Shown here: in pieces, positions 1 to 12,663 of the stretch | Position numbering within the stretch: the first letter of the stretch is position 1 | Layout of the letters: every line of letters starts with the position of its first letter | Source of the DNA: Myoxocephalus aenaeus | Taxonomy: Eukaryota > Chordata > Actinopteri > Perciformes > Cottidae | Length of the DNA: 64,000 nucleotides | Assembly (NCBI GenBank): GCA_038501785.1 | Contig: JBAMJR010000011.1 | Coordinates: forward strand, 5,242,501-5,306,500 | Direction of reading: 5' to 3' | Translations under genes and position numbers: made by a program | Notes under the pieces: generated by a model | What the model saw: the letters and a program-made list of their open reading frames with translations, nothing else | Told to the model about the DNA's origin: nothing | The model's database searches: none

Positions 1-876
1 TTGTCTTGGTAGGTTTCTTTTTGGAGAGGGGGGGAGTGACACAGTTATGCATAGTGTTTTACTCCCTGGCGCTTCTCGGGAGTTCATCCAAAGTTCGGCT
101 CTGCAGAGAGTACAAAGTAGCCTGGACCTCTCTTCCTGCCTGCTCAATCCATTCTCTTCCCTTTCAGCTGGCAACCTATAAATATGAGGTGCAGCTCGCT
201 GGGAGCTCTGGTGCTCGTCTCGTTTGTGTCGTCTTCCTTTTCATCCGGTCGGCTTTGTTCTAAGTGTTAGCGCTTTGCGGTTAATGCGGTTCAAACCGTT
301 TCTCTAATTCTGGTGTAATTTCAAGATTGTTTTAAAAATCTTTTTTTTTTAATATCACTTCAAATGTTCTGGTGTTTCTTAATAAGCCCTCTGCTAATCC
401 TGCTGGAGGTCGATCGGCTATTATGGTGCCAGGGTGTTAAAAAAAAGAAGTAATTGTGCTCCAAACACGACTTAACCTTCGTCACTGTCGGTTTTGGTGT
501 AAATAAAAGATCTGTTTCCACGCACACGGCAGCCTTGTCGAAAACCATCATTTCCCTCACACACTGGGGAGGAAGAAAGACAGAATAAGAAATAAAGCCT
601 TGATAGGAATGTTGTGTTTTACACTCGCTTCATTAGGTCCACTCATCAAATATAGAGCGTGGGCTTGATAATGAATTCCATTCTAATTTATTCATATTGC
701 GCCGAATCATCACAGAAGTTATCTCAGGGCGATTTTTAATATAATATAATTCAATTTAATATATGAATAATTGACTCTCCTGGTTGAGTGTCGGTCCAAA
801 CGGTTCAGAGCTGGACATTTTGCTCGTGTCTCGGTAAAACAGACTCTTCTAAAATGTTTAGAGGAGGTCGCAGCTT

Positions 877-896
877 GTTGCTCCCCCTAGTGGCTT
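877..896 (-). promoter_or_regulatory. CTCF-like motif
   Basis: Read on the minus strand this is AGCCACTAGGGGGAGCAAC, close to the CTCF core CCACTAGGGGGCGC. Fish repeats often carry the same word, so it may be repeat-derived. Confidence 0.4.
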
Positions 897-1695
897 GGCC
901 TTCTTCGGTAATTACATTTAAACATTTGTTAAAGCCGCTGACGGGCGTTAAACTAATGTTTGTGACCTATTTCTCTTCTTATCGACACTTCAGTTTAAGT
1001 TTATTTGTAATTTACTAGAAATTAAACCTTAGCTGTGATGGCCGGATGCTGATTTACCGTTCCAATGTCGGGAACTTAGTAGTATCATTGCATCTGTAGT
1101 TTTTGAAGTTGGCACTAGCGAAGGAAGTCCTTTGGCTTTCTTTCTCTCGCGCCGCGTGACATTCGACGGGAGGCTGAAAATGAAAGAATAAAGGATGCCA
1201 CTTCATTCGTGTTTTTGTGCGTCACCGTCATTATTTCCGTGTCTTAGTGACGAACCTGATGGGAACTTTCCTGCCTCCTCCTCCTGTACGCTTTCCCCAG
1301 TCCCACTTTTAACGTCTTCAGAGTGCGCATGAGAGAGAGCTTCAGCTTCTCCTCGAGGCTACCAGTAGGAACTTCTTGGTCCCGGGTACCACGTGAGCGC
1401 ATGAGCCGGTGTGTATCCGCAGTCACTGTTTGCATGTGAGAGTGTGTGTGTATGTGTGTGTGTGTATATATTTTTCCCCGGAGCGAGCGGCTGACAGCAC
1501 CTGCAGGACACAATGCCAGTGTTGATCTAGGGCCTGAACCTCTGACCTGCTCTGTGTATTTTTACCGGGCTGAAGTGAGGGATGGCCAACAGAATTACTG
1601 TGCAGTGTAAACAAGCACAATGGTGCAGCAACAGCAGAGAGGAAGGGACAAGGAAAACTCACACTTTATTTAATCCAGTGCCTGTTTTTTCTCTT

Positions 1696-1797
1696 TCTTC
1701 TTCTTCTTCTTCTTCTTCTTCTTCTTCTTCTTCTTCTTCTTCTTCTTCTTCTTCTTCTTCTTCTTCTTCTTCTTCTTCTTCTTCTTCTTCTTCTTCT
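1696..1797. repeat. (TTC)n / (GAA)n microsatellite, about 34 units
   Basis: This is an almost perfect trinucleotide run of about 100 bp with no visible interruption. It creates a spurious poly-serine frame that is not a gene. Confidence 0.98.
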
Positions 1798-2169
1798 TTT
1801 TTGGACAGACATCGGCTTCGACTTTACCCGGTTTCATTCCAGGCATATTTGGGTTGTCTTTTTTACTTCAAAGTTTTCACACACAGTTCGTGATTGTGTG
1901 TGTGTGTGTTGCGTAGTACATTCCTAAGAAGAGACGAAGCATAAAATACACAAAGCATATTAATTATTGTGTAAGCGTGTCCAAGATGTGGAGCAAAGGT
2001 AAAAAAAAAATGTCTCGTCTGTGAGGTTCTTTCAGAGACTTTCCAAAATATATCCAAACAATTTGACTCCGCTGCTATCGGCCCATGAAACCTTATCCTT
2101 CCACTAACTGAAAGCAAGTTCAGTAAAGAGAGGCACCAAAAATCTAATATGACACGACTCAATCCAAGT

Positions 2170-2193
2170 TTCTCTCTCTCTCTCTCTCTCTCT
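2170..2193. repeat. (TC)n microsatellite
   Basis: A pure TC run of about 12 units. Confidence 0.95.
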
Positions 2194-2352
2194 ATGTAAT
2201 CTATCCATCGGTCTGCACAGATGTTTTGAAGGTGGACCGTTCTCTCTTGGTCTTCACCATCAGTTTTTTTCCCCCCTTAATATGATTGATGAAAAGGCCT
2301 CTTTAGATAAGCAAACGCTTGACAAACTGATTTGGAAAATGAGCTGCCTTGA

Positions 2353-2386
2353 CCCCCCCCCCCCCCCCTCCCCCCCTGTAAACACT
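2353..2386. repeat. Oligo-C tract
   Basis: About 16 C, one T, then 6 C. One of several long C or G runs in this intron. Confidence 0.9.
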
Positions 2387-3019
2387 TCACCAACATCATA
2401 AATCTCAAGCGGTGTCAAACAAAACCGCTCCTCGACCGAGCTGCTCGGTGAATGCGCGGCTCTGACTCGCCGTTTAACTCCCAACCTCAACAAAAGGCCG
2501 GCTTTCTCGCGGCGCCCCGTGTTTGTGTAGTGTAAGGTTTCCAGCCTAAGGGGATCCTCCATTTATAAAAATGACTCGCCGAGTGATGTAATGTTATTTT
2601 TTGAAGGGTGAAAATGGGGTGTTTTACGGGGGTCGGCCGAGTAGTGCTTGACAGGGTGAAATGAGCCAGGAGGTCTGATTATGGAAGGTGCATGGGAGCC
2701 CTCACTGCTTTGACCCGTTCAGACGCTTGGCATCTGCCTGTTTGTATTACGGAGGCTGAACGTCCCCGTGTAAACACTCCAAAAGGTGATCAGGTGGCTT
2801 TTCTGGTGGCGTCGTGCCGAAACAGTGATATAGTCCTTTTAGGTGATTGGTCTGTGAATGCAAAATTAATCTCAGACGATTTTGGCAAGTAATTTAACCG
2901 TTTTGAGTTGTGATTTAAATAAAAGGTTCTGGTTTTTAGCAGCTTTTTCTCTGCTTTAGATCATTTTGGACTGTTACTCGGACCAAAAACTGGGCAGCAA
3001 AAAAAAAAAAGTACTTTTG

Positions 3020-3425
3020 CTCACGATTAATCTGACAATTATTTTCTTGAATAATCGATTCAAGAAGCACATTATCCGAGATTCCAAGGTAACCTCTTCT
3101 TCAGTTCTGTATTTTGGCAGGTTTTGCTTTTTAAAAGGACGTAAACGGTAAAAATAAATAATAAAAAATGCAGATTTATCTTCTGCCCATCGACTAATCA
3201 ATGAAGGTACCAATCGTTGCCGCTCTAGATGAGACTAGACGTTGGAAGACTCTGGAAGTTTGTGATTGACGTTCACATTTTACACACCAAGCAACTCATC
3301 AACTAATTGAAACCCCCCCCCCCCCCCCCATCAACAACAACTTCATTCAAATTGAAAATAAGCGTTAAAAAAAAGGACAGCAACTAACAATTATTTTCAC
3401 TGCCCATCAATCCGTCTATTATTCT
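3020..3425. repeat. Diverged interspersed repeat fragments (teleost type)
   Basis: The blocks at 3178-3230 (CCATCGACTAATCAATGAA then CAATCGTTGCCGCTC) and 3370-3425 (GCAACTAACAATTATTTTCA) match the ends of a repeat seen again near 8120, 23520, 39775 and 45290. That family is built around TAATCGATTAAT-like words. An oligo-C run lies between the fragments at 3313-3329. I know this family as common in percomorph genomes but do not recall its name. Confidence 0.5.
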
Positions 3426-4501
3426 GCGATGTGACGACACCTCATTTCGAAGCGAACATCAATCTTAAGCATTATCTGCACTGGGAGCGCAAACCAGCAG
3501 ACAGCAGAAGTGAACGTTAGCTTGTCTGCATGTCGACGTCTGCTCTGATGGCGAGCGTTGTGTCGCGGGGGGCCCCGTCTCCTCCATGCTGACACAGCAG
3601 CATTCAGGGAGGGGGGATGCTAAGCTCGCCGCCACAGCTGTTTCCCCAATCTCTCTGCTTAATCATCCACTGAGAGAGAGAGGAAGATCTGAAGTCTAAT
3701 TCTGCTCCGAGGATGGAGATACAGGGAAAAATGGGTATTGATCCACCGGCACATGCAGACTTTTGCCTGTATTTCGCCGCAGAGCCCTAATCACAGAATC
3801 ATCAGTGAGTGACAGCGTCGTAAATGGTGCGTTAATACCATTACAGTATAGAACAATGTGCTTACATTATACATTATGCTAATTGTCAGTCGCCTAATTG
3901 ATACGTGTTAATCATATTAAGGAGCTTAATTAAAGGAATCTTACTGCGCTGCCATTTGTTAATTAACGCTGACATCACACGTAGACGGGGAGCGGGATGT
4001 GATTTCTTGCCAGGAGAAGTTCCTCCACCCTGATAAGCCTCCTCTCTCACACTTTTAACTGATATATTTGCGTTGATATACGTTTTTTTTAAATTTTGTA
4101 TGGTCCCCTCCACTGGAATGCAGAGTTTGGAGAAAGGAAAGTTACGTTGAGGCCGTTTGGCTATTCTGCTTGTTCTTCTCCACAATCTCAGTCCCGGCAG
4201 GTTTTTATTTGTATTTTTTTTAAAATACAGGCCATCTTAAAACGTTACGAATTTAATCAAGTCTGTAAATTCGCTCCGCACGTTAAATTGAACATGCAAC
4301 GGCACATTTAGATGTGGTTGCCATACCAACTCGCCCCCCCCCCAGGAGTTCATTTTCCGTAATGTAGTGTTCGGAATCTCATTTCCTCCACTTTTCTCTG
4401 CCCCCCCCCCTCCCAAGCTGCTTGCAGACGCCTCCTCCAGGCGTCCGCTGTACGTTCGCCACGAAAAGCTGCCACGGCTTTTTAGACGCTGAGAGGGAGA
4501 G

Positions 4502-4533
4502 AAAGAGAGAGAAAAGAGAGAGAGAGAGAGAGA
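4502..4533. repeat. (GA)n-rich tract
   Basis: A slightly interrupted GA run. Confidence 0.9.
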
Positions 4534-4984
4534 GGCCTCTCTCCACGTAGTGGAAATGACACAAATTAATATACACTACTTAAACCAGACCAAGATTAAT
4601 GGTTCCCTTTCGCTGCAGCTTAGTCCCACTGTCAGTTGCCGGGTGCTCGTTGGACAAAATCAACACTAATCAACATTTATTCCACTTTTGCCCTGGGCTC
4701 TCAGGAGTCTGGCAGGAGTGCGTGCCCCCGCCCCCCCCCACCCCCCCCTCTTTCCCTCCCAGCAATCCACCCCTCCCCTTTCGTCCGTCTCGCTACGCTT
4801 TTCACCTCTCATCCAGCTCCTCCATACATCACCCTCCTCACACCGCTCGGCTCCTCAGAGGAGAGTGCGCCCCCTCCTATCAAGCCGCATTAGAGTCATG
4901 ATAGATTTTCTCTTTTCATTTGCATCTGATATTTAACACGGCAAAGCAGTTGCTCTGTCACTTTACAGTACGCGCCTGTGCGTG

Positions 4985-5005
4985 CGTGTGTGTGTGTGTG
5001 TGTGA
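4985..5005. repeat. (GT)n microsatellite
   Basis: A short pure GT run. Confidence 0.85.
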
Positions 5006-7173
5006 GGGAGGCTTTCTTCTTTGTTTGGGTCGTGTGTGTTTTTGAAACATTTCATGTATTTATGCAGCATTTAAAATATGGGAAAACTGCAACTAAGGTT
5101 AAGACGAAGTTATCGCATTTTTGCGATATGTTTCTATCCTAAAAGAAGACAGTGTTCCATCCCCGGTCCAAATCAGCGCGGTTGTAAATAAACTAAAAGC
5201 GTTGTGTGAGTGGCAGCAGAGGCTTCCACAGATCTGCTGACTCGTCTCCGAGCCCGCCATAGAGCGTCCCGCCGAGGCTCACGATTGGCCGAAATGTAAC
5301 AGTGTGTTGAGTAAATATCAGAGCTTTTATTCTTCTTCTTAGTAGGACTGTGATGGCTGCGATGGCAGATCTCCTAATTCACATTTTTGTGCTGACACAC
5401 AAAAAACGTCCATTCAAATCAGAATGCACATTTCCATACGCTTCGTCGCGCTGAGCGCAGTAGCTCATCACAATATCCAGATTCCCGGGAAAATAACACT
5501 GATATTAATTCATCTGATCACGTCACTTTGATTTGAAATTTGAACGAAAATGATATTCAATCTGTAATCATTTGTTAAAAAAATCCACAGCGTGTGAATG
5601 CAACAGGTGGTGCCTTGTACTCCAGCGGGAGTCGTTCGTCAAACGCTGACAGACAAAAAAAATGAGGAGAAAATTAGCAGAAACTACCTCACACGAGCAT
5701 TTTAGATTTAACACCAAAGCGACACCAAATTGCGGCGGAACGTGAGACCGCTGGCTTTGTGGAACCGGCAGCTTGGGGACGAGGTGGCCGCGGCGGATGC
5801 ACCGCGAATCAAGTCCATTCTCCACCATTCAAATGGAGTTTGAGTTTGTTTTGATAGTCACTCCTTCTCCTCCGATAGTAGCAAAACCCATTCCTCCAGC
5901 TATTGTCTCACCTCGGCTAGATGTGCTGGATCTATTCCAGCATGCTTTGGGCCGAAGCCCAAATAAACACCCAGGTGTGGTGACCGGTCCGCCACGGCAG
6001 TTCACATTTATTAACGTCCGGTTAATCGGAGGTGGGGTTCCCTCCCGCAGCAGCCTCAGATTTAGAGATTGCACCGTTGCCTCGTTCCCCTCCGAGGATG
6101 AAATTGTGCAAACAGCTGATGCCGCCTCGCCTGCTTTGCCAAGACGTTCGGCGCGGTGTTGTCCATCTCGCGGCACCGCGCGGCCAGAGGCACCGTCATG
6201 GCACCGACTGGCCTCATTGAAGTGACACAGAGTGCTTTGTCAGCTCTGTGTCTCAGGTGCCAAACCTGCGCTTCCCAAAATAAACTGTCATGCAACATGC
6301 AGGATAGAAAAATGTCGGAGCACGTCGGAAGGGGGGGGGGGGGGGCTTCGTGCCCCCCTCATCCTGAAAGGAAACAAATGTTCCGTCGCAGAAAGGCATT
6401 GTGGTTCTTGGACGCCTTCCCGGTGCCGACGCCAGCGACATGGCGGGGAAACGTCAAAATCGCCAGCGGCGGGTCGCAGCGGGATCGCAGACGCTGAACT
6501 TTGGAGTTTTTTTCCTGCACTCGGCAAAAGCCTTTTATTTGTCTTTTAAGTGCTTTTACTTCACCGCTGACCCGTTGGCTCTTGACATGTCTTTGCTATT
6601 TGCAGACATCCTCCTCCAGAAATAGCTCCTGCTTACTGTAGTTAGCTCCTCTTCCTGTTTTATAAATGGTCTGTCACTCTTTCTCTCCACGGTGCCACGT
6701 TACACCGGGGAGCTAACGCTGGATGTGCACTTGGCTGAAGTCACATTCGGGCGGCTGATGTTGGGGGGGGGGGGTTAGAGGGGGCATGCATGTGGAAAGT
6801 CACACGCGGAGACGCCTTGGCGACCTCTGAACTGTAACCACCGGCCGCATCTGCCCCGCTGGATTCCCCCCCCCCCCGTGCGTGTGATTCCTGTTGGATC
6901 TCTCGGCCTGGGGCCTCTGTGGCTGCCGTGACATTTTTATGACTCGTGGACTGAAGCAAAGGTGGGAGTCACGAAGGCTTGAAATGGAAGTTCAGTCCTC
7001 ACCTCCATTAATGAGGAACCAGCAGCTAATCATGCAGACAGGGAAGAATTCTGTAGCCGTGCAGCGAGAGACGGATAATGATGTTCCACTGAACACGGGC
7101 GTCGGGATGGGAACGCTGTTTGAGGCAGGATTGTCTAGGAGGTGGTTGAAATGGGGCCATTACTGTTTTTCCT

Positions 7174-7200
7174 GGGGGGGGGGGGGGGGGGGGGGGGGGG
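7174..7200. repeat. Oligo-G run, 27 G
   Basis: An unbroken G run. A second one of 15 G lies at 6331-6345. Such runs are error-prone in sequencing, so the length is uncertain. Confidence 0.9.
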
Positions 7201-8119
7201 CGCTGAGTGTTACAAACTCATGCTGAAATGATCCGAGAATATACGACTAGTTTCGTTTTCGAGTCCACTAAACCAATGAGAAGAGCAAACGGACATTATG
7301 TTTTTGAGAGGAACTTATTTTTCTCCCATATTACGGTCGCAGTTTTAAACGCGTGATTAATGTTGTGAATTGAAAGCAAAAAACAAAACCACAATATAAT
7401 TACGTTTGTTAGGTTTTGGCAGCAAAACTACTTAGGTTGAGTAAAACATCCTGGTTTGGGCTTGAAAGAAGTTCTCTAACGATGCAATGCAATGCAGGCC
7501 TAATGGGTAACGGACATTACAATGTTTTGGTCTGGCTAATGCGAGTGCACGTCCTTTTATTTAAAACACAATTACGGCTTGCAATTTCGAGACGTAGATC
7601 GCGACAGTATCTCCCCCTCGGTGAAAAAAAAAAACTACAGCTTGCCAACAAACTGTTAGCAGGATGCCAGCAAATGCACCACCACTGGGAGTCCCATTAA
7701 AATGGAATCCACACGAATACAACAGATTTGGCAATTTTAAAGGATAAAAATTCCCGGCACAGCAAAAGAGGCTGATTTAGGCTGTTGATATTGTGTGACT
7801 ACAAGGTTAGCAGTGTAAACACTCAAGTCAGAATAACATTTTTTTCTTTCTTCTTCTGTTCTTCCCATTATGCCGTCGGCCTAACCCACAAACTCTTCAG
7901 ATTATCTAAAAATATGAAGTCTGCCAACAGCATTGATCCTGCCCTTGAACAATTATTAAATCGGGAACAAATACTGCTTACAGCTCTTCACATTTCTCTT
8001 GTATAATTGTTATTATATTTGTAAAATGTTTAATTATACACATTAGTGTTTTTTGGTCGGACCAGACGAGCAATTCAAAAGCGTCACCAATGTGATGGGC
8101 ACCTCTGACTATTTCTTGT

Positions 8120-8212
8120 CATTCCAAACGCTAAACGATTATGAGTCAATCAGAAAATAATAATTGGGAGATTAATTGATAGTCAAAGTAGTCATTAGTT
8201 GCCGTTCTAAAA
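8120..8212. repeat. Interspersed repeat fragment (same family as 3178 and 39775)
   Basis: GATTAATTGATAGTCAAAGT followed by AGTCATTAGTTGCCGTTCTA is the typical end of the family: a homeodomain-like AT core, then GTTGCNGTTCTA. Confidence 0.5.
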
Positions 8213-9276
8213 GCCAGCTGGCCGCCCTGTCACCGCCGTCGCCGCTGATGAATGCACATTGCTCCCGCCTCGGCTGTAAAAGGATCGTGTTGATAAGTTA
8301 ATATTCCGACAACAGGGATAAGATGAAGAGGTTTTAGGAGTTTGGAGGATAGCGTAACCTTGATAAAACGCTCATCTCAGTGACATTGATTCTCACCATC
8401 CATCTTCGTCTGATGTGAAGTATGCAAATGGTGGCATCGGCTGGGAGTGGAGTACAGTGCTGTTAAATGGGCCATTTCAAATGTTCTTTGTACTATGCTG
8501 ACTTCCAAAAAAAAAAAAATCCCTGTCAGCCAGCGCGGCTCGTGCGGATGTCTTTTCAGAGACACTTTTTCCACCTTTATCCTGTATCTTCTTCCATTTA
8601 TTCCACGTCTCTTACCCCCACTGCCCCCCACCTTTTTCTTTTCTTTTTTTACTTACCGACCCCTCCACATCTTTTACCTCCCCCTCTCCTAGCCTGCTAT
8701 ACAAATTAGGTATACTGACAGTGTCAGAATGGCTACTCATGAAATATTAACAGCTTGTAGAGAATTTTACTTCGCTACATTTCTCTTCATTTTCAACTAT
8801 GTCAGCACGCTGCTGTGGAACGTTTATTTGTGTGAGTTCAGGCAGGCTATTACCCGACCGACTCCTTTTTTTTTTTCATGTTTCACACGATATCCATCAA
8901 CCTCTCTTTCCACATGCGTGTATTCTATCTCACCTCAAATGGAAGCGAGACAATATTCCAGTGCGTTTATTTCTACCTCCCACATCCTGGGGTAACATGA
9001 GCAGGATACAATATCCTGAGGTGTTTCGCCAAATGGAAGTGGTAATTATCCCCTTACGAGTGAGATAAGACCTACATATGGGTAGTTGTTAAAAAAGTTA
9101 AAACCTGAACTGACTGTTGACTGAGTCCAATAAGAGGTTGTTTAGGATCAGTATTCCTCAACATGAATCTGCATCTGAGAGGCTTCATTTTCTTTCTGTA
9201 TTTGTCTCTTTAAGATGGTTTATTATGCTTCCTTTAACCGCTGGTCCCGAAATGCATTCAACTGAGTGGGCGGGAT

Positions 9277-9278
<2 letters not shown>

Positions 9279-9334
<56 letters not shown>
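9279..9334. repeat. (TC)n microsatellite
   Basis: A run of about 28 pure TC units, immediately upstream of a stretch with a PBX-MEIS motif. Confidence 0.97.
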
Positions 9335-9337
<3 letters not shown>

Positions 9338-9374
9338 CTGCCTTTTTGTTGGATGGCCCCTTTAAAAGATGGAG

Positions 9375-9384
9375 CTGTCAATCA
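9375..9384 (-). promoter_or_regulatory. PBX-MEIS/PREP composite site (perfect decamer)
   Basis: The minus strand reads TGATTGACAG, the established consensus for a Pbx-Meis or Pbx-Prep dimer (TGATT for Pbx, TGACAG for Meis/Prep). It lies in an intron of pbx1, so autoregulation is possible. Occupancy is not known. Confidence 0.5.
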
Positions 9385-9591
9385 TCTGCTGGCTTCCCGA
9401 GTCCTGAGAGGCAGCGTCGGTTCTCGGTGAGGGACTGGAACAATGACTTTTGTTGTGACACGTGCATTTCTGTTGAGCGTTCTGTGGACAGCGTGTTGCC
9501 CTGTAATTAAGTTCATCCCTTCGTTCTGAATGGAGCTAAGAAAGGAGGCGCACAGATGGTTGTCCAAATAACGGAAATTATGGAATACAGA

Positions 9592-9626
9592 TCAAATGAT
9601 CCTATCTTTTTTAAAGGATCATTTGA
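9592..9626. repeat. Perfect 12-bp inverted repeat, 11-nt loop
   Basis: TCAAATGATCCT (9592-9603) pairs perfectly with AGGATCATTTGA (9615-9626). There are no flanking target-site duplications or transposon ends that I can see. Confidence 0.85.
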
Positions 9627-9756
9627 GTTTATTGCATCTTAGGTCTTGTTTTCATGGGTTTGCTGGTAATGTTATACTAACGGTTGTAGTTTTTCTTTTT
9701 CATAAGATGTAATTTATTGATTTAATCATGCACTAGCCTCAAAAAAGCTAAATATA

Positions 9757-9788
9757 ACAACAACAAGAACAACAACAACAACAACAAT
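9757..9788. repeat. (CAA)n tract
   Basis: Repeated ACAACA units with one AAGAAC interruption. Confidence 0.85.
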
Positions 9789-10829
9789 ACAAGGGTACTC
9801 AAAATACACATATTAATCAGAGCACTCACATTAGAACCTAGCACCTGTGGAGCGCTTTTGAACATATCAACGATTCTTAAGGAAACAATCAGCCTTAGTA
9901 CTTATTAGCAAGTAGGCTAAGAAACTGAACTAAGCGTCGTGTTCTGGCTGTCGGCCTATCGATCTCCTCCGCTCCGTTTCAGCACTACGGACAGCGGCGC
10001 ACCACGACGCCCAACCCCCCGGGCCCCAAACACGACAAACAGGGCTGTGGCCCCGAAAAACAACAGCTAAGCGATAGCTACGTGTATCTTGGCTGAGTTT
10101 TGAGGAAAAACACAGGGGTCAACTGCAGAGTCAAAAAGCTACGTCTGCAATGGAAGAAACGGCAAAAAGCTAAATACCTGACAACTGACAAAATGATGTC
10201 TCCCAGTATATATTGTGATATCACCCAACCCTATCCTCAGACAGTCCCAAAAGAACAGGCAACACTATATATTTCTTCTGCAACTGCTTTGTTGCTGTAA
10301 AAATAATAATAAAGTAAATGGAGGGAAATGAGTTGATGAGGTGTATCCTCCTCTCTTATCATATGTAGCTGGGACTTGCTCTCCCCTTGACTAATGATGA
10401 TGTGTGGCACAGGTAGCTGTCAGCGAGCCATGATTAATTAAAAGGGAAACTAGGCCAATTAGTCATATTGTTCTAACCGTGGTCAGTGAGCAAGGATTCC
10501 TCCGCTGTACCTCGACAGCCACGACGCGCTGGCTTCTGCGGCTGCCGGGGGAGGAGTCTTATCGGGTCCGGGGTGTTTAATCTGCGGCGCCCTGCCGCTC
10601 AGACTGCCTCAAACGCGTACCTGATAACTATTATAGAATGGGGCTCATGAAATATAAGCGTGCCGAGCTCGAGGTCGACATAACGGGTCGTGTTAAACCC
10701 GGAGCGCTCTGGCTTCTGCCGGGCTTGAGGTCTCGTAAGGAGACCTCTCGCCTCTCAAAGCTTCATTCCCTTTTTTTTTTTTTGTGTTTTGGGGGTCCAA
10801 CCGTGCAACAGTGATTAGCATTGCTGAGG

Positions 10830-11260
10830 AGCCGCCTTGCTCTCGCCGCACAGCGCCCGAGGCTTCTCAGCTGCCTGCTGCGGGTCTCGGTGCAGGCCCA
10901 GTGAACAGCGCGGAAGTCTCGCCTGCCGTTTTGACGGCCGTGCCGCTCCCAGCGTGCCGCCTGGCCCCTGTCAGCGGCCCCTTGTCATATCTGTCTCGGG
11001 CCTGTCCCGACAGCAGAACCCGGACAACCCCCTGCGTCACAAAGGCGGGCTCGTCCTGGGAGAGACAGGTGTCAGCAACCCCGGCCCCTCCCCCGCCCCG
11101 GGGCAGACGCCCCGCTGCGACGGAGCCTCACACTTGAAGCCGAGCAACCCACGAAAAAAAAGGAGGGTAACCTCTCTCCGCCGCGCCATTCGCGGCCGCC
11201 ATATTGCCGGAGACCTCGAGCCCCATCAGAGCGCCAAAGAGCGTTCACGTGTCAGATGCG
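10830..11260. promoter_or_regulatory. CpG-rich block (possible alternative promoter or CpG island)
   Basis: This is distinctly GC- and CpG-rich against an AT-rich intron. It has a GCGGCCGC word at 11192-11199 and GGCCGCCATATTG at 11194-11206, close to a YY1/initiator-type motif. No TATA box or conserved first exon is evident. A 161-codon frame at 10837-11322 runs through it, but such frames are common in GC-rich DNA and it shows no domain. It could be a promoter for an internal or non-coding transcript, or just a CpG cluster. Confidence 0.3.
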
Positions 11261-12168
11261 GAGCATCCGCCAGAGAAGACCGTCCCAGTCCAACAGCATT
11301 ACAGACGGGGGCTTCCTCCTGACTGACTGACACGCTGACTGACAGCTTTATTGTGTCCTTTGAGGAACGGGGGATGAAAGGCTCTCTCGCGAAAGAGGCC
11401 TTCCAAACAGACCATACTCAGCCGTGCTCGGGAGGAATTACTCGTCCCTTTGTATGCATTGTTGTTCCTTTGTGTGGAGTCCACGTCTTTTAGCTGACAA
11501 CACTCTTTTTTTCTAATTGTACAAAAGCGGCCATGGAGGAATCTGACATGTTGCGTTCTGACAACACAAAGCTGCAGCACGGAGGGACTCAGGGATTTCA
11601 TGAGGAACTCTTATTAGCTTAACTTGTTCAAGATAAAAGAAGTTTAATGATAGTAGGGTTGATTATTATTTTCTTTCCCATATGGGTGGGGGACACTAGC
11701 ACTAAGCCAAGCTACAAAACAACCATCAGAGAAACAAAAAAAAAGCACCAAAATACGTCCCTATCTTGTACAGCTATTCTATTGAGCAATCGCACTGCTA
11801 ACAATGCACGGCTACATTTAAAAATACATGGCGTTTCCTAAAGCGTGGAAAGCTTTAAAACACGCCTTTGATACTTTTTGTTGAACAGCGTGTGTGTCGC
11901 TTACAATGATCAACCGCAGGATCAATTTAAATGTAGAAAAAAAAACAGACAGAGATTCGATTACGAGCATTTCAAATTATGCTTTCCCTCTTGTTGCTGG
12001 CACGTGCGTTAAACCAATGTAACAACGTATTGACAGTCACACCAAAAATATTTCGCTATACTAATATATATATATCTATATTTCAGAAGCCATTTTTTGC
12101 TGCTGCTCTACCAGCCGAAGCACAACGTTTTTTTATTTAAATAAATTAAAGCTAATGACTAATGTAAC

Positions 12169-12173
<5 letters not shown>

Positions 12174-12213
<40 letters not shown>
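12174..12213. repeat. (CT)n microsatellite
   Basis: About 20 pure CT units. Confidence 0.97.
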
Positions 12214-12215
<2 letters not shown>

Positions 12216-12508
12216 GTGTGTGTCTCCATACTCTGTGGCTAGCATCTCTCAGCGTTTTCTCTCAGCGTGTTATTTTTGTATTCATCCAAATTGATCCACG
12301 GTGAAGCCAGACAAAGTTTGCTGTATATTTAATGTCTTTTAGCAGCCACATTAAGAGTGCAGTTTGAGTTGAGGGTGTGGTGGTGGTGGTGGTGGGGGGG
12401 GGGGCTGTGACATTAATATTTAATTGCAGCCGTGTATCTGAATGCTGCAGGAGCGCCAAGTGATGGATATTTTTAATGATATGAAGAGTGAAGCCCAGAA
12501 AGATCAAT

Positions 12509-12599
12509 GCACACACACACACACACACACAGACACACGCACACAGCACACACGCACACAGCACACACCCGCATACGCAGACACACACACAGACAGACA

Positions 12600-12661
<62 letters not shown>
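12509..12661. repeat. (AC)n compound microsatellite
   Basis: An AC run with AGAC, GCAC and CACAG interruptions in the first 90 bases, then about 30 uninterrupted units. Confidence 0.97.

Positions 12662-12663
<2 letters not shown>

Noticed and set aside
5773..6225. 150-codon frame and its antisense partner
   Set aside because: Moderately GC-rich intronic DNA open on both strands, with no protein features.
10837..11322. 161-codon open frame on the + strand
   Set aside because: It lies in a CpG-rich block where stops are scarce. It has no domain, no splice context and an overlapping second frame. I treat the region as a CpG cluster.
12509..12661. Regular repeats as a possible CRISPR or minisatellite array
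   Set aside because: They are dinucleotide microsatellites without spacers. The DNA is eukaryotic.
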